Assembly (NCBI GenBank): GCA_016868315.1
Contig: VGHE01000004.1
Coordinates: 208,000 to 271,999 of the forward strand
Direction of reading: 5' to 3'
Source: Betaproteobacteria bacterium
GTDB lineage: Bacteria; Bdellovibrionota_B; Oligoflexia; Silvanigrellales; Silvanigrellaceae
Length of the DNA: 64,000 bases
Of the stretch, positions 17,904 to 27,297 are shown one piece after another. The stretch's first letter is position 1, and each line of letters opens with the position of its first letter. Below the pieces are notes generated by a model that saw only the letters and a list, made by a program, of their open reading frames with translations, had not been told where the DNA came from and did no database searches. The position numbers and the translations under genes were made by a program.

Positions 17904-18911
17904 TCAGAGGAAGGCTGTCAGGAAAGCTTCGACATTCATTCCGAGGCGCTCAACGAGATATCCACCCTCCTGAACGTGCATGGTTGGCTTTTTGAGGGAA
18001 CGAATGGTTTCACCCAAAGCATGAAAGTGCTCGGGCAGAAGGCCAAAGTGTCCAAGGGGGTCTTTGTCGGCGACGTCAAAGCCGCACGAGCAGACCACAT
18101 ACTTTGGGTCAATTTTCTTGAGTGCGGTTTCAATTGAAGCGCGGAATGCGTCGAAGTATTCCTCGGGTCCACAGTGAGGCTCAAGTGGGCAATTGAGCGT
18201 GAATCCCGCACCGTCGTCGATGCCCGTTTCATGCACGTAGCCGGTGAAATAAGGGTACTCGATGGCGGGGTTACCATGCAGACTCAAATAGAAGACGTCT
18301 GAGTTGTCGTAAAAGATGGACTGCGTTCCGTTGCCGTGGTGGTAGTCGAAATCAATGAGCAGGACTTTTCCATATTGCGACAGATATTGCGCAGCGATGG
18401 CGGCGTTGTTGAGGTAGCAATAGCCGCCAAACAATGCCGATGCAGCATGATGCCCAGGTGGACGGGCAAGTGCATAGCAGACGTCACCCGTTTTCTTGAG
18501 GTGCTGTGCCGCAGCAAATGCACCCGAGGCTGCAGCGATGGCGGCCTGCCATGTATCACTCATGATGGGTGTGCCTACATCGAAGCAGTAATAACCCGCG
18601 GTGAACACCGTGACGGGCTCATAAACCGGGACACGCCGGTCGCAAGGAAAAACATAGGGCCAGATCACCTCTTCTTTCGAGAGCATCTGTGAGCTCTCGA
18701 GAAAGCGGATGTAGGCCTCGTCATGAACGGCAAGCACGGCTTCCATGGGCACGGGTTCAGGAATCACGAACTGGAATCGGCCATTGGCCTTGAGATGGCG
18801 ACGAATGATATCGATACGTGCGCGGCGCTCGTGGTGGCGGAATCGTTTTCCGGCAATGATCTCATGCGAGAGCACATGAGTTTTTTGCACCGGGTCATAA
18901 AAAACTTTCAT
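17904..18911 (-). CDS. Histone deacetylase/acetylpolyamine amidohydrolase family
   Basis: A zinc-dependent deacetylase-like hydrolase of 335 residues. All catalytic elements are visible: PPGHH (His154, His155), DFDYHHGNG with Asp189 and His191 as metal ligands, Asp284 in DKDPLG, and Tyr318 in QEGGY. Length and the conserved glycine-rich loops fit acetylpolyamine amidohydrolases and bacterial HDAC-like enzymes; the substrate is unknown. The ATG at 18911 has AGGTGA upstream and was preferred to 18980. A palindrome TTGTGCACAA lies upstream at 18925-18934. It converges on RNase J with 6 bases between the stops. Confidence 0.88.
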   Translation of the reverse strand: MKVFYDPVQKTHVLSHEIIAGKRFRHHERRARIDIIRRHLKANGRFQFVIPEPVPMEAVLAVHDEAYIRFLESSQMLSKEEVIWPYVFPCDRRVPVYEPVTVFTAGYYCFDVGTPIMSDTWQAAIAAASGAFAAAQHLKKTGDVCYALARPPGHHAASALFGGYCYLNNAAIAAQYLSQYGKVLLIDFDYHHGNGTQSIFYDNSDVFYLSLHGNPAIEYPYFTGYVHETGIDDGAGFTLNCPLEPHCGPEEYFDAFRASIETALKKIDPKYVVCSCGFDVADKDPLGHFGLLPEHFHALGETIRSLKKPTMHVQEGGYLVERLGMNVEAFLTAFL

Positions 18912-18924
18912 CGGCTCACCTGTA

Positions 18925-18934
18925 TTGTGCACAA
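18925..18934. promoter_or_regulatory. Palindrome upstream of the amidohydrolase gene
   Basis: TTGTGCACAA is a perfect 10-base palindrome 14 bases before the amidohydrolase ATG. A further TGTGCA copy at 18939-18944 pairs with TGCACA at 18928-18933. It could be an operator half-site set or an mRNA hairpin. No regulator gene is adjacent. Confidence 0.3.
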
Positions 18935-19106
18935 ATGATGTGCATTTCATGCGCGGCGCAGCTGCTTGCTGCACCGTCATTATTCCGAAGCCTTTCCGCT
19001 GGGTCTATGACTTCAGGTCAAAAAAATTCGATCCCCCGTTTGTGGTCTGTTATAAGCAACTGGCTCGTTCTTGTTGCAAAATCATCTGCTGTTGGGGAGC
19101 ACGTGC

Positions 19107-20603
19107 ATGGATTCACGCCCAAGCCTTTGGTCGGCCTGCGCCCGTCTCGTTGTATTGTTTTTGCTGTTGCGAGGCTTTTTGTGCAGTACCGATGCACGTG
19201 CAGGTGTGGATATTCTTTGGCCCGCACAGGCTCCCGAGTGGGGTCTTTTGTTGGGTCCAGGAGCACAGCGCAAGCCTGAAGAGTACCGAATTTTGGCTCA
19301 GCGTATCCAAGATGAGTCGCCTGTGCCTCTGGCAGTCGGGATTGCAAGTTTTACGGCAAATTGGCCTGAGCCATTCCAAATGGTTTCTGCGCTAAAATCT
19401 TTTAAAAGTCAGGTTTCCGAGCGTGCAGCCGAACCACTTGCCGGTCAGCGCTTCCTTGTGGCCGGGCATTCTATGGCGGGGATTATTATTCAGGAGCTCC
19501 CTGCGCACCAAAGCATCGGTGGGGTCATTCTTTTAGGAGCCTACCCTTCCAACGATGTCCTGCGGCTCGGGCAGGGTTTGCGCAAAGCTGGAATTCCAAC
19601 GTTGGTTGTTGCGGGTGAGTGGGATGGACTCACACGCATAACGCGCGTCCTCGACACGGTGCTTGAGTGCGAGGGGCTTTCACCCGGGGATCCAAACGAG
19701 AAGCGCTGTGCGAAACAACGTGTTGTCATTCTGCCTGGTGTCAATCATTCCGATTTTGCAAATGGTGTTTTGCAGGCTGGGGATCTTGAGGGCGAAGTTG
19801 ATCTTGAGACGGCTCACACTGAAATTGCCAAAGCGATTGCTGGCTATTGGAGCGATGTGTTGTTGGATGTGCCGGGAAACTTCAACGCGATGCACGGCTC
19901 TCATCCATGGAAAAATTGGGTTGCCGATACTCAGGTTTGGGCACATGCATGGTCAGAAGCAATCGCAATGGATGAACGCGCCTGCCTCGAGGCGCAACGT
20001 AAACTTCTCCCACGCAGTACTTCTGTGCGCTGGGATGTGATGGTACGCACAATTGAATCTGTGCCTGGATTCATGCTTGCCAAGCCGTCGATTGAAAAAG
20101 TTTCGGACGATCATTTTCGAGTGACTGCGATCCAAAGCCAGGACAGACCCTTCAATCCACTCGATTTGTCTTTGCAGTCGAGAGCATTTACGCGACTTTC
20201 ATGCAAGCTCAAAAGCGAAGAGGCCTTGCGAGCTGCGGCACAGCAGGATGTGCAACCGCGCTCAACTATCTCAACCTGTGGGACACTCAACCAAGAAATT
20301 TACAACGATGTAGTCTCTCGCATCTCGCTTGAACTCAAGCACCGCCTCCACAGGCGCGGACTCGAGCTTATCTTTGGTGAAGACCTGCCTCTGGGTGATG
20401 GACTGCGTTGGGCGACTCGAAAGCCGGAGCGCAGAGTTGAGCTCACTGAGCGGCGCGTGGTTGTGCGCTTGCCCCGGCTGCAAACGCCCGCAAATGCCGC
20501 GTTGCAATTAGACGGTCTGCATTACTGCCAGTTTGTTCCCCCCACCCAGCTGGCCGAATGGGTCTTTTTTGATGCATTTAAGCTGCTTGCTCCTGCACAG
20601 TAG
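19107..20603 (+). CDS. Secreted alpha/beta-hydrolase-fold protein
   Basis: A 498-residue protein with a signal peptide (LVVLFLLLRGFLCS, cleavage near ARA). The first ~200 mature residues have alpha/beta-hydrolase elements in order: nucleophile elbow GHSMAG, an acid candidate in VVAGEWDG, and a His candidate in PGVNHSDF. The C-terminal ~250 residues are not recognised and contain a pair of cysteines that may bond in the periplasm. GGGGAG lies upstream of the chosen ATG. Neither lipase nor peptidase activity can be assigned from sequence. Confidence 0.7.
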   Translation: MDSRPSLWSACARLVVLFLLLRGFLCSTDARAGVDILWPAQAPEWGLLLGPGAQRKPEEYRILAQRIQDESPVPLAVGIASFTANWPEPFQMVSALKSFKSQVSERAAEPLAGQRFLVAGHSMAGIIIQELPAHQSIGGVILLGAYPSNDVLRLGQGLRKAGIPTLVVAGEWDGLTRITRVLDTVLECEGLSPGDPNEKRCAKQRVVILPGVNHSDFANGVLQAGDLEGEVDLETAHTEIAKAIAGYWSDVLLDVPGNFNAMHGSHPWKNWVADTQVWAHAWSEAIAMDERACLEAQRKLLPRSTSVRWDVMVRTIESVPGFMLAKPSIEKVSDDHFRVTAIQSQDRPFNPLDLSLQSRAFTRLSCKLKSEEALRAAAQQDVQPRSTISTCGTLNQEIYNDVVSRISLELKHRLHRRGLELIFGEDLPLGDGLRWATRKPERRVELTERRVVVRLPRLQTPANAALQLDGLHYCQFVPPTQLAEWVFFDAFKLLAPAQ

Positions 20604-20668
20604 TGCGCTCGGACTCAGCGGCTTAGGGATGGCCTTGAAAGGCTTGCATTAAGGACAGGTTTGCCCGA

Positions 20669-20718
20669 TGCTCCGTGCAGTCGTTCGGTAAAAAAAATCC
20701 GAGACAGAACCCGGAGCA
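20669..20718 (+). promoter_or_regulatory. Structured leader that can sequester the ribosome binding site
   Basis: TGCTCCG (20669-20675) can pair perfectly with CGGAGCA (20712-20718). The GGAG at 20713-20716 is the ribosome binding site of the gene starting at 20725 (8-base spacing), so the 7-bp helix would block translation. A second small helix (TCGG 20685-20688 with CCGA 20699-20702) with an A-rich loop sits inside. Position before methionine/C1 genes suggests metabolite or translational control. It does not match the SAM-I, SAM-II or SAH riboswitch cores I know. Confidence 0.45.
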
Positions 20719-20724
20719 CCTTTA

Positions 20725-22626
20725 ATGCAAACCTTTTCTTCCCCCGAGGAAGGCTCGTTGAGCTTTCCGTCAGAGCGCATTGCGCGTTTCAGAAAACTCC
20801 TGCTTGAAGAGCGTCAGGCTTTTTTGTTCGATGGCGGCGTTGCGACGCAGCTGTATGAAAAAGGCATTTTCATCAATCGTTCTTTCGATGAAGTGAACCT
20901 CTCGCAGGCTGACCTCATCAGCAGCATTCACGGCCAGTACATCCAGGCGGGGGCACAAGTCATCACCACCAACACCTGGGGTGCGAATCGGTTCAAATTA
21001 AAAAACTATGGGCTCGACCAACAGCTCACCGAAATCAACCGACAAGGTGCGAAAATCGCACGTTCTGCAGCCGGTGATGTTGTTTGGGTTGCAGGATGCC
21101 TTGGGCCGTTGGGCGTGCGCATTGAACCCTGGGGGCCAACGTCTTTCGACGAAGCCAAAGACTTTTTTCTTGAACAAGCAACAGCCCTCCAGCAGGGTGG
21201 CGTCGATCTTTTCGTGTTGGAAGGGTTTGCAGATCTTAATGAAATCCACCAAGCGATACGCGCAGTAAAATCACTCGGCGATTATCCTGTCGTGGCCATG
21301 ATGACCACCAACGACGAAGGTCAGACACTCTACGGCACCGAACCAGAGTGGTTTGTGCGCAAGCTCGATGAGTGGGGAGCCGATGCTGTGGGTGTAAATG
21401 GAGGCAATGGTCCAGCCCCCCTTCTTGAACTCGCTAAGCGCCTCAAGAGCTCCACAGAAAAACCGTTGATTCTCAAACCTAATGCTGGACTGCCACGTCA
21501 GGTCGATGGTCGCCTCATCTATATGGCGAGTCCGGAATATATGGGTGAGTTTGCACGCCAGGCGCTCTTGCAGGATGTGCGTATTCTTGGCGGCTGCAGT
21601 GGAACAACGCCACAGCACATTCGTGCCATGGCAGGTGCCGTGCGTCAGGGGGCTGCCTTTCGAGGAGGCGAAGCGTCGCGTGGAGCGACTATCGTCGATG
21701 ACAAACACCCGTCCGTAATGGCAACAAATGGCGCTACAGCAACAGCATCCTCGTCGTCTACCTGGAGCCGTGGTCTAGCGTCTGGAAAGTTCGTGGTTTC
21801 GGTCGAGTTGCTGCCACCTAAAGGTCTCGAGACCGAAAAACTCATTGAGCGCTCTGCACAGTGCAAGAAGGCGGGAGTTGATGCCATCAATATCCCCGAT
21901 GGTCCGCGCGCGAGTGCGCGCATGTCCGCACTGGCGGCAGCATGCTTGATTGAGCAGAAGGTTGGGATTGAAACAGTTCTTCATTATGCCTGTCGTGATC
22001 GCAACATTCTTGGCATTCAGAGCGACTTGATTGGAGCTGCTGGTTTGGGTTTGCGGAATATTCTGTGTGTCACGGGCGATCCACCCAAGCTTGGCCCCTA
22101 CCCTACGGCGACGGCCGTATTCGACATCGATGCCATTGGCCTCGTCAACATGGCTTCGCGTCTCAATTCGGGCTTTGACTTGGGCGGAACCTCAATTGGT
22201 CGTGCTACCGGTTTTTCTATTGGTGTTGGTGCAAACCCGGTGGCACCTGACTTGCGCAAAGAGTTTGAACGCTTCCGATACAAGGTGGAAGCAGGTGCGC
22301 AGTGGGCAATCACGCAGCCTGTTTTCGACTCCGAGAGTCTGTTGCGGTTTTTGGACTTCTCATCGCAATTCCGTATTCCAATTATCGCAGGAATCTGGCC
22401 GCTCATGAGCTTGCGCAATGCGGAGTTCATGGCCAATGAGGTGCCAGGGGTTTACGTGCCGAGCTCTGTGCTCGAGCGTATGCGAGCCTGCAAAACAGCC
22501 GAGGATCAGCGCAAAGAGGGTGTTGAAATTGCCCATGAGCTTATCTCGGAAATCAAGAAGAATGTGCAGGGATTGCAGATCTCTGCACCGCTTGGGCAAG
22601 TTGAACTTGCACTCGCGTTGATTTGA
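20725..22626 (+). CDS. Homocysteine S-methyltransferase-like / methylenetetrahydrofolate reductase fusion
   Basis: A 633-residue fusion in the manner of B. subtilis YitJ. Residues ~30-305 form a homocysteine methyltransferase-type barrel; residues ~355-620 form a MetF-type reductase (FVVSVELLPPKG start, LCVTGDPP, then AQWAITQPVFD). The linker (about 310-350) is low complexity. MetF makes 5-methyl-THF, the methyl donor for MetH encoded two genes on. The three zinc cysteines of the first domain are mostly lost: the N-C motif is Asn225-Gly226 and the C-C pair is Cys291-Ser292. That domain may not methylate homocysteine. It is first gene of the operon behind the structured leader. Confidence 0.88.
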   Translation: MQTFSSPEEGSLSFPSERIARFRKLLLEERQAFLFDGGVATQLYEKGIFINRSFDEVNLSQADLISSIHGQYIQAGAQVITTNTWGANRFKLKNYGLDQQLTEINRQGAKIARSAAGDVVWVAGCLGPLGVRIEPWGPTSFDEAKDFFLEQATALQQGGVDLFVLEGFADLNEIHQAIRAVKSLGDYPVVAMMTTNDEGQTLYGTEPEWFVRKLDEWGADAVGVNGGNGPAPLLELAKRLKSSTEKPLILKPNAGLPRQVDGRLIYMASPEYMGEFARQALLQDVRILGGCSGTTPQHIRAMAGAVRQGAAFRGGEASRGATIVDDKHPSVMATNGATATASSSSTWSRGLASGKFVVSVELLPPKGLETEKLIERSAQCKKAGVDAINIPDGPRASARMSALAAACLIEQKVGIETVLHYACRDRNILGIQSDLIGAAGLGLRNILCVTGDPPKLGPYPTATAVFDIDAIGLVNMASRLNSGFDLGGTSIGRATGFSIGVGANPVAPDLRKEFERFRYKVEAGAQWAITQPVFDSESLLRFLDFSSQFRIPIIAGIWPLMSLRNAEFMANEVPGVYVPSSVLERMRACKTAEDQRKEGVEIAHELISEIKKNVQGLQISAPLGQVELALALI

Positions 22627-22637
22627 GGTTGAAGCTC

Positions 22638-22934
22638 ATGTCACAGCAAAGGCCACGAGTGAGTTTCCTGCTCGACGATCTTGAGGTGGATGTTCCACCG
22701 GGGACGCGGCTGATAGAGGTGGTGGATGTTGCTGGTGCAGACGTCACGTTCGGATGTCGCAATGGTACCTGCGGAACATGCCGCGTTCGCATTGTTGAAG
22801 GAATGGAGCATCTCTCCAAGCCGACACCCGAAGAGCGCGATTTTCTTGCTGCACTGCAAGCCCAACCGGATGAACGTCTCGGATGCCAATTCAGCGTCCA
22901 CGGCGATGTGTGCATCGATTACATAGGAAGCTGA
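22638..22934 (+). CDS. [2Fe-2S] ferredoxin
   Basis: A 98-residue plant-type ferredoxin. Cluster ligands are Cys40, Cys45, Cys48 and Cys83 in the C-x4-C-x2-C...C arrangement (FGCRNGTCGTC, then RLGC). GAGG lies upstream of the ATG at 22638. It sits 11 bases after the reductase fusion and 6 before metH. An electron-transfer role for MetF or for reactivation of oxidised cobalamin in MetH is an inference from this placement. Confidence 0.88.
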   Translation: MSQQRPRVSFLLDDLEVDVPPGTRLIEVVDVAGADVTFGCRNGTCGTCRVRIVEGMEHLSKPTPEERDFLAALQAQPDERLGCQFSVHGDVCIDYIGS

Positions 22935-22940
22935 AAGCCC

Positions 22941-25900
22941 ATGAGAAATATATCCTTGAGTGAGGCGCTGCAGGAGCGTGTGTTGCTCCTTGATGGTGCC
23001 ATGGGGACGCAAATTTTTGCACACAAACCCACCGTCGATGACTATGGCGGCACAGATTACGAGGGTTGTGTAGAACTGCTCAATGAACGCCGCAGCGCAT
23101 GGATTCAGGGCATTCACGAGAGCTACTTCAAAGCAGGATCCGATGCGGTTGAAACCAACACCTTTGGTTGCACACCGCTTGTTCTCGCAGAGTTTGGGTT
23201 GGCTCACCGAACGTTTGATCTGAACGTTCAGGCTGTGAAGATTGCGCGTGATGTTGCGGAGAGCTTCTCTGAGAAAAAGTGGGTCATTGGCAGTGTTGGG
23301 CCAGGTACAAAACTCCTTACGCTTTTGCATGTTGATTATCAGACCTTGTACGCGAGTTACCTCGAGCAAATGCGCGGCCTTATTGCTGGTGGTGCGGATG
23401 CTATTTTGATAGAAACCGGTCAAGATCTCGGGCAAATAAAATGTGCTGTGCGTGCTGCACGCACAGCAATGAAACTGCAGCAGAAGAAAGTTCCTATCTG
23501 GGTGCAGATTACCATTGAAACCACCGGCACCATGCTCGTGGGTTCTGATGTTCAGGCTGCGCTGGCTGCAATCGAAATGCTGGGCGTTGACGTGATTGGC
23601 ATGAATTGCGCTACCGGCCCGGATGAAATGCGACCACATCTAGCCTATCTTTGTGAAGCTGCGCCCATGCAGGTGAGCTGTCTGCCGAACGCAGGTTTGC
23701 CCGAAAACAGAAATGGGCAAACGTACTATCCACTCGGGCCAGCAGCGTTTGCGCAGCGCGTGAAGGGTATCAGCAAAGATTTCGGACTTAATATTTTGGG
23801 TGGCTGTTGCGGAACCACGCCCGAGCACATCCGTGCACTTGCAGACATGCGTGGTGGGTTGAATGTGCCATTGCGCTCCGGGCGATACGAGCGTTCTGTC
23901 AGTTCACTTTACAATTCAGTTTCGCTCTCGCTTGAGCCGCGTCCGCTTTATGTTGGCGAACGCACCAATGCCAACGGCTCAAAGGCCTTCCGTGACGCGC
24001 TCGCCAAAGACGATTTCGACAGCATGGTGGAAATTGCCAAGGAGCAGGCCAAGGAAGGTGCGCACATTCTTGATGTTTGTGTCGCGTATGTGTCGCGCAA
24101 TGAAACGCGCGATATGGTTGAGTTTCTGAAGCGCCTGGTGACTCAAGTCAATATCCCTCTGATGATTGACTCCACCGAGGTTCCCGTTATTGAAGCCGCT
24201 TTGCAGCATGCTCCCGGCAAATGCATCGTCAACTCTATTAACTTTGAGGACGGCGATGAAAAACCACGTCGCATTCTCGATTTGTGCCGGGAGTACGGCG
24301 CGTCCGTTGTAGCACTCACAATCGATGAACAAGGCATGGCGAAGAGCTGCGCCGAAAAGATGCGCATCGTGGATCGCTTGCATGCGTTAGTTGTGGATGA
24401 ATATGGTTTCGCACCCGAAGACCTCATCATCGATCCGCTTACCTTTACGCTCGGGAGCGGTGAGGAGGAATGGAGAAATTCGGCGGTTGAAACTCTGAAC
24501 GCTCTCGAAGCACTTCACAAGAAGTATCCACGCGTGCGTTCAATACTTGGTCTGAGCAATGTGAGCTTTGGATTGAAACCCTGGCCACGACAGATTTTGA
24601 ATTCACTCATGCTTTATCACGCAGTTCAGCGTGGATTGAGCATGGCTATTTTGAATGCTTCTAAAATCCTTCCAGTCGCTCGAATTTCCGATGAGCACCG
24701 CGCGGTATTTGAGGCATTGCTCTTCAATGAGCGCAGCGCCATTGCCGACCCGCTGAAGCAGATTCTTTCATTGTTTGCTGATGCCAATGCAAAACAGCAT
24801 GCTGTGGTCAATGATGATCACCTTGGCATTGACGAGAAACTTAAAAACGACATCATTGATGGTCGAAAAAATCAGATCGGAGCGCATGCGCTTGAGGCAC
24901 TCAAGACCTATCCGGCTCTGACAGTTATCAACGATATTTTGTTGGCTGGAATGAAGGTTGTGGGAGAGCGTTTTGGCGCCGGACAAATGCAGTTACCATT
25001 TGTGCTCGAGAGTGCTGAAGCGATGAAATCCGCGGTCAAAGTTCTTGAGCCTTATATTGAGAAAAAAGACGGATACAAAAAGGGTAGAATTATTCTTGCA
25101 ACCGTGAAGGGTGATGTGCACGACATTGGCAAGAATTTGGTTGAGATTATTCTCTCCAACAACGGTTTTGAGGTGCTCAACCTCGGTATCAAGCAACCTA
25201 TTGAATCCATACTTGAGACCTATCGCAGCAAAGGTGCGGATGCGATTGGCATGTCAGGATTGCTCGTTAAGTCGACGGTCATTATGAAGGAAAATCTGGA
25301 ATACATGGCAACGCATGGATTCACTCTACCGGTGATTCTTGGCGGTGCAGCGCTGACGCGAAATTTTGTTGAGCGCGAATGCCAGGAAGTCTATCCGGGT
25401 CCTGTTTTCTATGCCGAGGATGCTTTTGTTGGTCTGCACATCATGGAGAGGATCTCTTCAGGCGGACTTGATGCTCTTTTGACAGAACGCAATGCTCGTC
25501 TCAATGCAACTGGCGTAGGTTCCCCGGCCATTGCTGCGGGAGGTGTGGCGGCAGACAGCGCTGCATTAACGCAGTCACAGGGTATTGTTGTAGTTAAGCG
25601 GGGCGACAAGCGCGTTGAGCTCGATACCTATGGACAAAGCACCTGGGTGCGTCGTGATGCGGTGATTCCTGCTCCTCCGTTTTGGGGAGTGCGCAAAGTC
25701 GAACATGAGTTGGATGAGGTTTTTGAGTACCTCGATGAGTTTGCGCTTTTGCGCAGCCGATGGGGCTTCGCCCAAGGACAATTGTCCGACGCCGAGTTCG
25801 AAAAACTTCTCCAAGACAAAGCCTATCCAACTTTGCAACGTATCAGGGAGAAGGTGATTCGCGAGAAGTTGCTGCACCCCGCGGCCTTGTACGGCTATTT

Positions 25901-26477
25901 TCCGGCGTGCTCACGCGATGCAAATGAGGTTGTGGTTTATAATCCCGATGCGTGTGGCGCAGATCCACTCAAGCGCGAGGTGATTGCGCGCTTTGTTTTT
26001 CCGCGTCAGTCGCAGGGACGTCAGCTGTGTATTGCCGATTTCCTGGCACATGAGGAGAGCGGCCAAATCGATGTGCTGGGTCTGCAGCTTGTGACCATGG
26101 GACATGTGGCGAGCGAAAAGGCTCATTCCGCATATGCAGAGAATCAATTCAGTGAGTATTTCTTTTTGCATGGACTCTCTACCGAGTTAACTGAGGCCTA
26201 TGCGGAGAAGATTCATGCCCAGATTAGGCGCGAATTGAATATTCACGGACGTGACGCTGCGTCGAGGCGGGCGTTGTTCAGCCAGGGATATCAGGGCTCG
26301 CGTTATTCGTTTGGATATCCTGCATGCCCCGACATGGAACTCAACGAGCCGCTGTTGAAGTTGTTGCGCGCAGAGCAAATCGGTGTGAGCCTGTCCGAAA
26401 GCCACCAGATGGTTCCTGAGCAAACCACTTCAGCGATTGTGGTTCACCATCCACAAGCACGTTATTTTGCGACTTGA
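22941..26477 (+). CDS. metH: Cobalamin-dependent methionine synthase
   Basis: Transfers methyl from 5-methyl-THF via cobalamin to homocysteine. All four modules are present in 1178 residues. The homocysteine domain keeps zinc ligands Cys223, Cys289 and Cys290. A pterin-binding domain starts near residue 335 (PLYVGERTNANGSKAF). The B12-binding module has the DVHDIGKN motif with His727 as lower cobalt ligand. The C-terminal SAM-binding activation domain ends with GYQGSRYSFGYPACPD. The intact zinc site contrasts with the degenerate one in the fusion upstream. The 3' end overlaps the convergent gene by 16 bases. Confidence 0.96.
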   Translation: MRNISLSEALQERVLLLDGAMGTQIFAHKPTVDDYGGTDYEGCVELLNERRSAWIQGIHESYFKAGSDAVETNTFGCTPLVLAEFGLAHRTFDLNVQAVKIARDVAESFSEKKWVIGSVGPGTKLLTLLHVDYQTLYASYLEQMRGLIAGGADAILIETGQDLGQIKCAVRAARTAMKLQQKKVPIWVQITIETTGTMLVGSDVQAALAAIEMLGVDVIGMNCATGPDEMRPHLAYLCEAAPMQVSCLPNAGLPENRNGQTYYPLGPAAFAQRVKGISKDFGLNILGGCCGTTPEHIRALADMRGGLNVPLRSGRYERSVSSLYNSVSLSLEPRPLYVGERTNANGSKAFRDALAKDDFDSMVEIAKEQAKEGAHILDVCVAYVSRNETRDMVEFLKRLVTQVNIPLMIDSTEVPVIEAALQHAPGKCIVNSINFEDGDEKPRRILDLCREYGASVVALTIDEQGMAKSCAEKMRIVDRLHALVVDEYGFAPEDLIIDPLTFTLGSGEEEWRNSAVETLNALEALHKKYPRVRSILGLSNVSFGLKPWPRQILNSLMLYHAVQRGLSMAILNASKILPVARISDEHRAVFEALLFNERSAIADPLKQILSLFADANAKQHAVVNDDHLGIDEKLKNDIIDGRKNQIGAHALEALKTYPALTVINDILLAGMKVVGERFGAGQMQLPFVLESAEAMKSAVKVLEPYIEKKDGYKKGRIILATVKGDVHDIGKNLVEIILSNNGFEVLNLGIKQPIESILETYRSKGADAIGMSGLLVKSTVIMKENLEYMATHGFTLPVILGGAALTRNFVERECQEVYPGPVFYAEDAFVGLHIMERISSGGLDALLTERNARLNATGVGSPAIAAGGVAADSAALTQSQGIVVVKRGDKRVELDTYGQSTWVRRDAVIPAPPFWGVRKVEHELDEVFEYLDEFALLRSRWGFAQGQLSDAEFEKLLQDKAYPTLQRIREKVIREKLLHPAALYGYFPACSRDANEVVVYNPDACGADPLKREVIARFVFPRQSQGRQLCIADFLAHEESGQIDVLGLQLVTMGHVASEKAHSAYAENQFSEYFFLHGLSTELTEAYAEKIHAQIRRELNIHGRDAASRRALFSQGYQGSRYSFGYPACPDMELNEPLLKLLRAEQIGVSLSESHQMVPEQTTSAIVVHHPQARYFAT

Positions 26478-27031
26478 TCGATCTGCGGGCACAGGTCGTT
26501 CGCAGGCGACGGACGACCGTAAAGTTCGTTGAGTGCCCGCATCATCGCAACAGCTTCACAGGTTTCGTACTGCATGTAGATATCTGGTCGTGCTCCGCGC
26601 GAGGCCCACGCGAGCTCTTTCTTGCAACGGTTTTCAAGAACAGCATGCGGGCGTGTGGTCCGGCACAGATCTACGATGTCCTCAAGCAAAGGCTCGGGAA
26701 CCACACGCACCATGAGCTGACTTCCCTCTATGCTTTTCTCTATGCGAAACTGAAGTTGTGAGTTGAGTTGCGCTGCCCATTCGTCTGCTTTGGCGCGGCT
26801 GAGGGAGTTGATGGACGGCACGGTTGGGAATTCCGGAGTGAATTCTGGGCGTGGAATGATGTAGTAGGTGCCATCGGGCTTCGAGAAGACCTTCCAGTAC
26901 GCTCGCGCGCCTTGCGAGTTGGTCTTTGTTATTGAGGACGTCGTGGTCATGCAGCCCGGTATCCAGGCCCATGTTGCTGCGCCAATGAACGCCAACAGGG
27001 CTTTTGTGCACAATGACCTTCCCGGTTGCAT
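26462..27031 (-). CDS. Putative lipoprotein of unknown function
   Basis: A 189-residue exported protein. The N-terminus has a basic region, a hydrophobic core and a cysteine at 27 (WAWIPGC) that may be a lipobox, although Pro in the motif is atypical. Mature sequence has several further cysteines. No family is recognised. GGAGG lies 7 bases upstream of the ATG. It is convergent with metH and overlaps it by 16 bases. The 266 bases between it and the next gene hold no gene; an A/T-rich patch lies near 27135-27165. Confidence 0.6.
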   Translation of the reverse strand: MQPGRSLCTKALLAFIGAATWAWIPGCMTTTSSITKTNSQGARAYWKVFSKPDGTYYIIPRPEFTPEFPTVPSINSLSRAKADEWAAQLNSQLQFRIEKSIEGSQLMVRVVPEPLLEDIVDLCRTTRPHAVLENRCKKELAWASRGARPDIYMQYETCEAVAMMRALNELYGRPSPANDLCPQIDQVAK

Positions 27032-27297
27032 CTACGAACCTCCACTAAACGAGCCATGCCGACCAGAATAGGCTTCATCGGCGAGATTGTCTCCTCGGTT
27101 CTCCGGCGAACAAAAGTCACGGTATGGACTTATGTTAAAATATTAAAATTACTGAGGTTAAATCCTCTCATATGAAAAGGATTGGCGTTTCTGACACCTG
27201 AGGAATGAGGTGGCCTACAGAATCCATCGGTTTTGGGCGAAAAGAATGTCTGAGGTTTTCGGGCTCGTGCCCGACACGAACTTTCGGGAGAATTGCG

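Noticed and set aside
20604..20724. Known SAM-I, SAM-II or SAH riboswitch upstream of the MTHFR fusion
   Set aside because: The conserved cores of these families could not be matched; only a structured leader is claimed.
22641..23639. 332-codon open frame on the minus strand
   Set aside because: It is antisense to the ferredoxin and the start of metH, has no family similarity, and its composition mirrors codon bias of the real genes.
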